Positions 58,689 to 64,000 of a DNA stretch of 64,000 nucleotides are shown here, piece by piece. Below the pieces are notes generated by a model. It made no database searches, was not told the origin of the DNA, and worked only from the letters and a program-made list of their open reading frames with translations. The first letter of the stretch is position 1, and the number at the start of each line of letters is the position of its first letter. The DNA comes from Bordetella genomosp. 1. Its GTDB lineage: Bacteria > Pseudomonadota > Gammaproteobacteria > Burkholderiales > Burkholderiaceae_B. The translations under genes and the position numbers were made by a program. The stretch lies in the NCBI RefSeq assembly GCF_002261335.1, contig NZ_NEVL01000002.1, forward strand, positions 372,001 to 436,000, read 5' to 3'.

Positions 58689-59765
58689 ATGCACATGACT
58701 GAACCCGTTCTGCCGCGCATCGGCGTGCTGCCCGCCGGCCCCCGCGACGCCATCACCGACGTGGCCGGCGTGACCGTCGGCCACCACACCCGCGCCAACG
58801 GCGCCTGCCAGACCGGCGTGACGGTGGTGCGTGCCCATGGCGGCGACCACTTCCGCGACAAGGTGCCGGCCGCCGTGACTGTGCTCAACGGCTTCGGCAA
58901 GAGCACCGGCCTGGTCCAGGTCGAGGAGCTCGGCGTGCTCGAAACGCCGATCGGCCTGACCAACACCTTCGGCGTGGGCACCGTGGCCAATGCGCAGATC
59001 CGTGCCGCCGTGGCCGCCAACCCGGCCATCGGGCGCGAATGGGCCACCGTGAATCCGCTGGTGTTCGAGTGCAACGACGGCTACCTGAACGACATCCAGG
59101 CGCTGGCCGTGCAGGAGGCCGATTACGTGGCCGCGCATGCCGCCTGCGACGCGCACTTCGCGCAGGGCAGCGTTGGCGCCGGGCGCGGCATGTCGTCGTT
59201 CTCGCTCAAGGGCGGCATCGGCAGCGCCTCGCGCCTGGCCCGGACCCGCGCGGGCGACGCCTACACGGTGGGCGCCCTGGTGCTGTCGAACTTCGGCCGC
59301 CTGCCCAACATGACCATCGCCGGCCGCCGCTTCGGCCCGCGCATCGCCGAGATCCTGGCGCGCGAGGCCGACGCCCAGGCGCCGGAGAAGGGCTCCATCA
59401 TCCTGCTGGTCGCCACCGACGCGCCGCTGGACGCCCGCCAGCTGCGCCGGCTGTCGCTGCGCGCCGGCGCCGGCCTGGCCCGCACCGGCTCGGTGTTCGG
59501 CCACGGCAGCGGCGACATCGCGCTGGCGTTTTCCACCGCCTATACCGTGCCGCACCTGGCCGACGCCGGCATGCCGGCGGTCGCGATGCTGCACGAAACC
59601 CTGATCGATCCGCTCTTCGAGGCGGCCGCCGAGGCCTGCGAACAGGCCATCGTGGCCGCCCTCTGGCACGCCACCGGCGTGACGGGACGCGACGGCCACC
59701 AGCGCCGCGCGCTGCAGGACGTCGTGCCGCAGTGGCGCGACTGGCTGGCCGAGTCGGCCTTCTGA
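58689..59765 (+). CDS. P1-family (DmpA-type) aminopeptidase
   Basis: A 358-residue self-processing Ntn-like hydrolase. The predicted autoproteolysis site is Gly-Ser in EKGSIILLVATDAPL, with Ser236 as the new N-terminal nucleophile of the beta subunit. GAGRGMSSFSLKGGIGSASR and NPLVFECNDGYLND are family motifs. Relatives are L-aminopeptidase/D-amidases and beta-peptidyl aminopeptidases (BapA). It probably cleaves peptides brought in by GsiABCD. An ATG two codons later is an alternative start. Confidence 0.9.
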   Translation: MHMTEPVLPRIGVLPAGPRDAITDVAGVTVGHHTRANGACQTGVTVVRAHGGDHFRDKVPAAVTVLNGFGKSTGLVQVEELGVLETPIGLTNTFGVGTVANAQIRAAVAANPAIGREWATVNPLVFECNDGYLNDIQALAVQEADYVAAHAACDAHFAQGSVGAGRGMSSFSLKGGIGSASRLARTRAGDAYTVGALVLSNFGRLPNMTIAGRRFGPRIAEILAREADAQAPEKGSIILLVATDAPLDARQLRRLSLRAGAGLARTGSVFGHGSGDIALAFSTAYTVPHLADAGMPAVAMLHETLIDPLFEAAAEACEQAIVAALWHATGVTGRDGHQRRALQDVVPQWRDWLAESAF

Positions 59766-59830
59766 TTTTTGGACCCGCGGGCGCGGCCCGCGGTATGTGC
59801 ATGACAGTCCCGTGCAGACGGGGGGTAACC

Positions 59831-60649
59831 ATGAAAATCCTGATTTCCACCGACATCGAAGGCGTGGCCGGTGTCTTCCATCACGAACAGGTCCGGGCGG
59901 GCAATGGCGAGTACGAGCGCGCCCGCGCCTGGATGACCGCCGAGGCCAACGCGGCCGTGCAGGGCGCGATCGCCGGCGGCGCCGAAGAGGTGCTGGTGAA
60001 CGACTCGCACGGCGGCTTTCGCAACCTGCTGCCCGACCTGATCGACGAGCGCGCACGCCTGGTGCTGGGCAAGCCGCGCTACCTGGGCATGATGGGCGGC
60101 CTCGAGGAGCGGTGCGACGCGGTCTTCATGATCGGCTACCACAGCCGCTCGCAGGGCCGCGGCATCCTGGCTCACACCATCAACAGCTTCGCGTTCGCGC
60201 GGGTCTGGATCAATGGCATGGAGCTGGGCGAGGCCGGCCTGTACGGCGCGCTGGCGGGCGAGCTGGGCGTGCCGGTGGTGCTGGCCACGGGCGACGACGT
60301 GTTCATCGAAGAGACCCGGCCGCTGTTTCCGCAGGCCGAGTGGGTGCAGACCAAGGTGGCGCACGGCCTGAGCAGCGGCATCACGCTGTCGCCGGCCGCC
60401 TCGCGCCGCGCCATCGCCCAGGCCGCCGAGACGGCGGTGCGCAATCTCAAGCAGGCGGTTCCTTTCGTGGTGCCCGGGCCGATAGAATGCCGTCTGCAGA
60501 CGCAGACCGCCGCGCTGGCCGATCTGTTCTGCATGTGGCCCACGCTGACCCGCGTCGACGGCGTCACGCTGCAGTTCACGGTCGAGAACATGCAGGCGGC
60601 GATCCGCACGCTCAACAGCCTGGCGGCCATGTCTTTCATGCTGCGCTAA
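59831..60649 (+). CDS. M55-family D-aminopeptidase (DppA-like)
   Basis: A 272-residue zinc D-aminopeptidase. The ligands known from Bacillus subtilis DppA are all in place: Asp8 and Glu10 in STDIEGVAG, His60 in NDSHGG and His104 in IGYHSRS, with Glu near 134 (GEAGLYG). The catalytic His is in LAHTIN (His115). DppA removes D-Ala from D-Ala-D-Ala type peptides. Its presence with DmpA and a peptide importer points to use of peptidoglycan-derived peptides. Confidence 0.92.
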   Translation: MKILISTDIEGVAGVFHHEQVRAGNGEYERARAWMTAEANAAVQGAIAGGAEEVLVNDSHGGFRNLLPDLIDERARLVLGKPRYLGMMGGLEERCDAVFMIGYHSRSQGRGILAHTINSFAFARVWINGMELGEAGLYGALAGELGVPVVLATGDDVFIEETRPLFPQAEWVQTKVAHGLSSGITLSPAASRRAIAQAAETAVRNLKQAVPFVVPGPIECRLQTQTAALADLFCMWPTLTRVDGVTLQFTVENMQAAIRTLNSLAAMSFMLR

Positions 60650-60687
60650 TCCGCGCGCCCGCCGCGCCGCCCTCGTCCAGGAAACCC

Positions 60688-62484
60688 ATGTCCACCACCG
60701 ATTCCCGTATTGCCGCCCTGCGCCAGGCCATGCGCCGCCACCAGCTCGATGCCTGCATCGTGCCGTCGGCCGATCCCCATCTGTCGGAGTACCTGCCGGC
60801 ACGCTGGCAGGGCCGTCGCTGGGCCAGCGGCTTCAACGGATCGGTGGGTACGCTGGTGCTCACGGCCGACTTCGCCGGCCTGTGGGTCGACAGCCGCTAC
60901 TGGGTGCAGGCCGAGGCGCAGCTGGCGGGCACCGGCGTGCAACTGATGAAGATCGCGCTGGCGACCACGCCGGGCCACGTCGACTGGCTCGCCACGCAGC
61001 TGGCCGCGGGCGCCCGGGTGGGCGTGGACGGCGCGGTGCTGGGCCTGGCGGCCTTCCGCGGCCTGTCGGCGGCGTTCGCGCCGGCCGGCATCGAGCTGGT
61101 GCTGGGCGTGGACCTGCTGGCCGAGGCCTGGCCCGACCGTCCCGCGCTGCCGCAGGCGGCCGTCTACGAGCACCTGCCGCCGTACGCCACCGAGTCGCGC
61201 GCGCAGCGCCTGGCGCGGGTGCGCGAGGCCATGCGCGCCAAGGGTGCCGACGTGCACCTGCTCTGCACCGTCGACGACATCGCCTGGGTCTTCAACCTGC
61301 GCGGCGCCGACGTCAACTACAACCCGGTGTTCCTGGCCCACGCTCTGATCGGCACCGACCATGCCACGCTGTTCGTGGCCGAGGGCAAGATCGACGAGGC
61401 GCTGCGCGCCCGCCTGGCCGACGACGGCGTGGACGTGGCGGACTATGGCGAGGTGAGCGACGCGCTCGGCTCGCTGCAGACCGACCAGACGCTGCTGATC
61501 GACCCGGCCCGCGTCACCTGCGGCGTGTTCCAGCGCATGGACCCCGAGGTGCCGCGCGTGGAGGCCATCAACCCCTCGACGCTGTTCAAGTCGCGCAAGA
61601 GCGAGGCCGAGCTGGCCCACGTGCGCGAGGCCATGGCGCAGGACGGCGCCGCGCTGGCCGAGTTCTTCGCCTGGTTCGAGGCCGGCTCGGGCCGCGAGCG
61701 CATCACCGAGCTCACGATCGACGAGAAGATCACCGCCGCGCGCGCGCGCCGGCCCAACTACGTCTGCCCCAGCTTCGCCACCATCGCCGGCTTCAACGCC
61801 AACGGCGCGATGCCGCATTACCGCGCCACCGAGGCCAGCCACGCGGTGATCGAGGGCGACGGCCTGCTGCTGATCGACTCCGGCGGCCAGTACCTGGGCG
61901 GCACCACCGACATCACCCGCGTGGTGCCCGTCGGCACGCCGAACGCCGACCAGAAGGTCGACTTCACGCTGGTGCTCAAGGGCATGATCGCGCTGTCGCG
62001 CGCGTCGTTTCCGCGCGGCACGCCGTCGCCCATGCTCGACGCCATCGCGCGCGCCCCGATCTGGGCGGGCGGCGCCGAGTACGGCCACGGCACCGGCCAC
62101 GGCGTGGGCTATTTCCTCAACGTGCACGAAGGTCCGCAGGTGATCTCGTACCGCGCCCAGCCCGGCCCGCACACGGCCATGGAGCCCGGCATGATCACCT
62201 CCAACGAGCCGGGCATCTACCGGCCGGGCCGCTGGGGCGTGCGGATCGAGAATCTCGTGGCCAACCGCAGCTGGCTCGAGGGCGAGCTGGGCGAATTCCT
62301 CTGTTTCGAGACGCTCACGCTGTGCCCGATCGACACGCGCTGCATCGAGCTTTCGCTGATGCGCGCCGACGAGATCGCCTGGCTCGACGACTACCACCGC
62401 ACCGTGCGCGAGCGCGTGGCGCCGCTGGTCGACGGCGCGGCGCTCGACTGGCTCATCACGCGCACCGAGCCCCTCGCGGCCTGA
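60688..62484 (+). CDS. Xaa-Pro aminopeptidase-type M24B metallopeptidase
   Basis: A 598-residue pita-bread peptidase with creatinase-type N-terminal domains (about 10-310). The dinuclear metal ligands are visible: Asp in LLIDSGGQYLGGTTDITR (two), His in GHGTGHGVGY, Glu in SNEPGIYRPG and Glu in RIENLVANR. Length matches the large M24B class (about 600). It is last in the operon, 38 bases after the DppA gene, and a terminator follows. It removes residues N-terminal to Pro in imported peptides. Confidence 0.9.
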   Translation: MSTTDSRIAALRQAMRRHQLDACIVPSADPHLSEYLPARWQGRRWASGFNGSVGTLVLTADFAGLWVDSRYWVQAEAQLAGTGVQLMKIALATTPGHVDWLATQLAAGARVGVDGAVLGLAAFRGLSAAFAPAGIELVLGVDLLAEAWPDRPALPQAAVYEHLPPYATESRAQRLARVREAMRAKGADVHLLCTVDDIAWVFNLRGADVNYNPVFLAHALIGTDHATLFVAEGKIDEALRARLADDGVDVADYGEVSDALGSLQTDQTLLIDPARVTCGVFQRMDPEVPRVEAINPSTLFKSRKSEAELAHVREAMAQDGAALAEFFAWFEAGSGRERITELTIDEKITAARARRPNYVCPSFATIAGFNANGAMPHYRATEASHAVIEGDGLLLIDSGGQYLGGTTDITRVVPVGTPNADQKVDFTLVLKGMIALSRASFPRGTPSPMLDAIARAPIWAGGAEYGHGTGHGVGYFLNVHEGPQVISYRAQPGPHTAMEPGMITSNEPGIYRPGRWGVRIENLVANRSWLEGELGEFLCFETLTLCPIDTRCIELSLMRADEIAWLDDYHRTVRERVAPLVDGAALDWLITRTEPLAA

Positions 62485-62506
62485 GCCGGCGCGGTCATCG
62501 GCGCCA

Positions 62507-62540
62507 AAAAAAGCGGATCTGCTGCCAGATCCGCTTTTTT
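62507..62540. terminator. bidirectional terminator closing the peptide operon
   Basis: A 14-bp stem AAAAAAGCGGATCT / AGATCCGCTTTTTT with a GCTGCC loop. It also suits the convergent membrane-protein gene. Confidence 0.92.
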
Positions 62541-62564
62541 CTTGCCCCGGGGAGGGGCCGCCGC

Positions 62565-63566
62565 TCAGGCCTGCGAGGTCTCGGAGAGCGGCCCTTCGTA
62601 GGTGCGGAACGCGCTGCGCGCCAGGCTCGAGGCCAGCACGGCCAGCAGTACCAGATACGCGGCCAGCGCGGCCAGCCCGAACACAGGCATGCCGAGCAGG
62701 CGCTGCCAGGCCGCGCTCGAGAGCGCGGCGGCCAGCGGCGCGGCCAGGGCGGCCATCGCGCCCTGCGCCACCCAGAAGGCGGTGGTGCCGACGCCCACGG
62801 CCCGGCTCACGCCGGTGGAGCGCGGCGTGGCGGGCAGGGTGTGGCGCACCGCCAGGGCCACCACCAGGCCGGCGGCCAGGGGCAGGGCGAGCCAGGTGAG
62901 CCAGGGCACCAGGCCCTCGGTGCGGGCCTGCAGCGCGGCCAGCCAGCCGGCCGCCAGGCGCAGCATGGCGGTCTGCCAGGCGTAGGTGGCGCCGGCGGCG
63001 AGCCACACGATCCAGGTGCGGCGCAGGCGCGGCCGGGCCGGACGCGGGTCGTGGCGCCAGCGCGCCACACCCATCGCGGCACGCAGCAGCAGCCAGGTGG
63101 CCAGCATCAGCACCAGCAGGTTGATCAGGCTGCGCAGGTTCATGAACAGCGCCAGCCGGGTGAGGGGCTGCGCCACGCCATGCGCCTGCAGCCAGGCGTC
63201 GGTGGCGGCGTAGAAGCCGTGCAGGCTGAAGTGGTTCATGCCCTGCAGCCAGGCGCCGTACAGCAGCGCCAGCGTCACGCCGTAGACCAGCGACCAGGCG
63301 CGCGGCGCGACCGGGACGCGGCCCGGGCGCGACTGCTGCGCGCGCAGCAGGGTGCAGGCGCACACCAGCACGGCCAGGCAGGCACTGGCCAGCGTGAACG
63401 AGACGGTGCCCGCGAGCGACGGACGCACCGCGAGCGGGCCGGCGCTGTGGTCCAGCGACCACATCTGCGCGCGCTCGCCCAGCGCGGCGGCGCACACCGC
63501 GAGCAGGGCGGTGATGCAACATGAAACGGCCCACCGGCTGGCGGGCAACGGACGTACTTCGGACAT
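62565..63566 (-). CDS. multispanning membrane protein of unknown function
   Basis: A 333-residue, Ala/Leu-rich protein with about eight hydrophobic segments and no recognised motif. AGGAG 10 bases before ATG 63566 decides the start over a longer frame that adds basic, Pro-rich sequence. Convergent with the peptide operon, divergent from pyrG. Not recognised. Confidence 0.7.
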   Translation of the reverse strand: MSEVRPLPASRWAVSCCITALLAVCAAALGERAQMWSLDHSAGPLAVRPSLAGTVSFTLASACLAVLVCACTLLRAQQSRPGRVPVAPRAWSLVYGVTLALLYGAWLQGMNHFSLHGFYAATDAWLQAHGVAQPLTRLALFMNLRSLINLLVLMLATWLLLRAAMGVARWRHDPRPARPRLRRTWIVWLAAGATYAWQTAMLRLAAGWLAALQARTEGLVPWLTWLALPLAAGLVVALAVRHTLPATPRSTGVSRAVGVGTTAFWVAQGAMAALAAPLAAALSSAAWQRLLGMPVFGLAALAAYLVLLAVLASSLARSAFRTYEGPLSETSQA

Positions 63567-63712
63567 GCGCGGCGGACTCCTGGGGGCTCCGTGCCACGGC
63601 GTCGGGCGCGCGGCACGGGGAGTGTACGCCGGCCTCGGATCGGGGCCGGAGCCAGCCCGGCCTGTTACCGAACTGACGTAGGGGAAAACCCATATTTTGG
63701 CGCGGTCCCGGG

Positions 63713-63718
63713 TATAAT
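63713..63718 (+). promoter_or_regulatory. -10 box of pyrG
   Basis: Perfect TATAAT 45 bases before the pyrG ATG. No good -35 at 16-18 bases is seen, so activation or an extended element may be needed. Confidence 0.45.
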
Positions 63719-63763
63719 CCAAATTTCCCGCATGCGCCCGCTCGTCCCGGGTGCTAAATCACG

Positions 63764-64000
63764 ATGACCAAATACGTATTTGTCACCGGCGGTGTGGTGT
63801 CATCCCTCGGCAAGGGTATCGCCGCCGCGTCTCTCGCCGCGATCCTCGAATCGCGCGGTCTGCAAGTCACGATGCTCAAGCTGGACCCGTACATCAACGT
63901 CGATCCCGGCACGATGAGCCCGTTCCAGCACGGCGAAGTGTTCGTTACCGAAGATGGGGCCGAGACCGATCTCGACCTGGGTCACTACGAGCGCTTCATC
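63764..64000 (+). CDS. pyrG: CTP synthase, 5' part (3' end outside window)
   Basis: The first 79 residues of CTP synthase, which aminates UTP to CTP with glutamine and [22 protein letters not shown] is the family start, and includes the P-loop-like [10 protein letters not shown] of the synthetase domain. [20 protein letters not shown] and [10 protein letters not shown] follow. The frame runs off the window edge. Confidence 0.97.
   Translation, partial: MTKYVFVTGGVVSSLGKGIAAASLAAILESRGLQVTMLKLDPYINVDPGTMSPFQHGEVFVTEDGAETDLDLGHYERFI

Noticed and set aside
60646-63693. Long minus-strand frame opposite the M24 peptidase gene
   Set aside because: It runs through a strong terminator. The first part overlaps the real membrane-protein gene in another frame, and the peptidase motifs on the plus strand are intact.

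Overview
This is a GC-rich chromosomal window from a betaproteobacterium, most likely Alcaligenaceae (Bordetella/Achromobacter-like). The basis is the gene order fabF-rpoE-rseA-rseB-mucD-lepA-lepB-rnc-era-recO, the pepA-holC pair, and the style of the many LysR-linked catabolic operons. The family assignment is inferred from order and protein content, not from a database search. No tRNA, rRNA, CRISPR array, insertion sequence or prophage gene was recognised. The window opens inside fabF and closes inside pyrG.

Layout. (1) 1-10.5 kb is housekeeping: fatty-acid synthesis (fabF end), the sigma-E envelope-stress cascade (rpoE, rseA, rseB, mucD), then lepA, lepB, rnc, era and recO, tightly packed and often overlapping. 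(2) 10.5-16 kb is a LysR regulator divergent from a four-gene acyl-CoA operon: AMP-dependent ligase, MHS-type transporter, a thiolase-like protein lacking thiolase catalytic residues, and its DUF35 zinc-ribbon partner. (3) 16-20.6 kb holds yccA (with a candidate sigma-E promoter), a DUF2486-like gene, holC, pepA and lptF. (4) 20.6-24.6 kb is a LysR regulator divergent from a solute-binding protein and mmsA. (5) 24.6-30.8 kb is a ribose-type sugar ABC importer with a beta-propeller protein and a divergent AraC regulator. (6) 30.9-35.2 kb holds a CysB-like regulator, a Fur-box-controlled DUF2325 gene, an orphan Tat-exported solute-binding protein and an NlpC/P60 lipoprotein. (7) 35.4-43.4 kb covers propionate and acetate activation (prpE operon, acs), an EamA exporter and threonine aldolase. 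(8) 43.4-51 kb holds an omega-aminotransferase with a tandem-winged-helix GntR regulator, a monooxygenase-like protein, an SDR-like protein, ETF-quinone oxidoreductase, a thioesterase and the ScoAB CoA transferase. (9) 51.2-62.5 kb is a nine-gene peptide-scavenging operon: RpiR regulator, isoaspartyl peptidase, GsiABCD-type importer, DmpA-type aminopeptidase, M55 D-aminopeptidase and M24 aminopeptidase. (10) The end holds a membrane protein and pyrG.

How the genes work together. Much of the accessory content feeds short acyl-CoAs: PrpE, Acs, ScoAB, MmsA, the ligase operon, and ETF-QO as electron exit. The peptide operon is the most coherent accessory system, pairing import with peptidases suited to isoaspartyl, beta- and D-residue peptides. 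The pieces most worth a second look are the non-thiolase/DUF35 pair, the nine-gene peptide operon, the Fur-controlled cysteine-rich DUF2325 protein, and several newly noticed operators and promoters.
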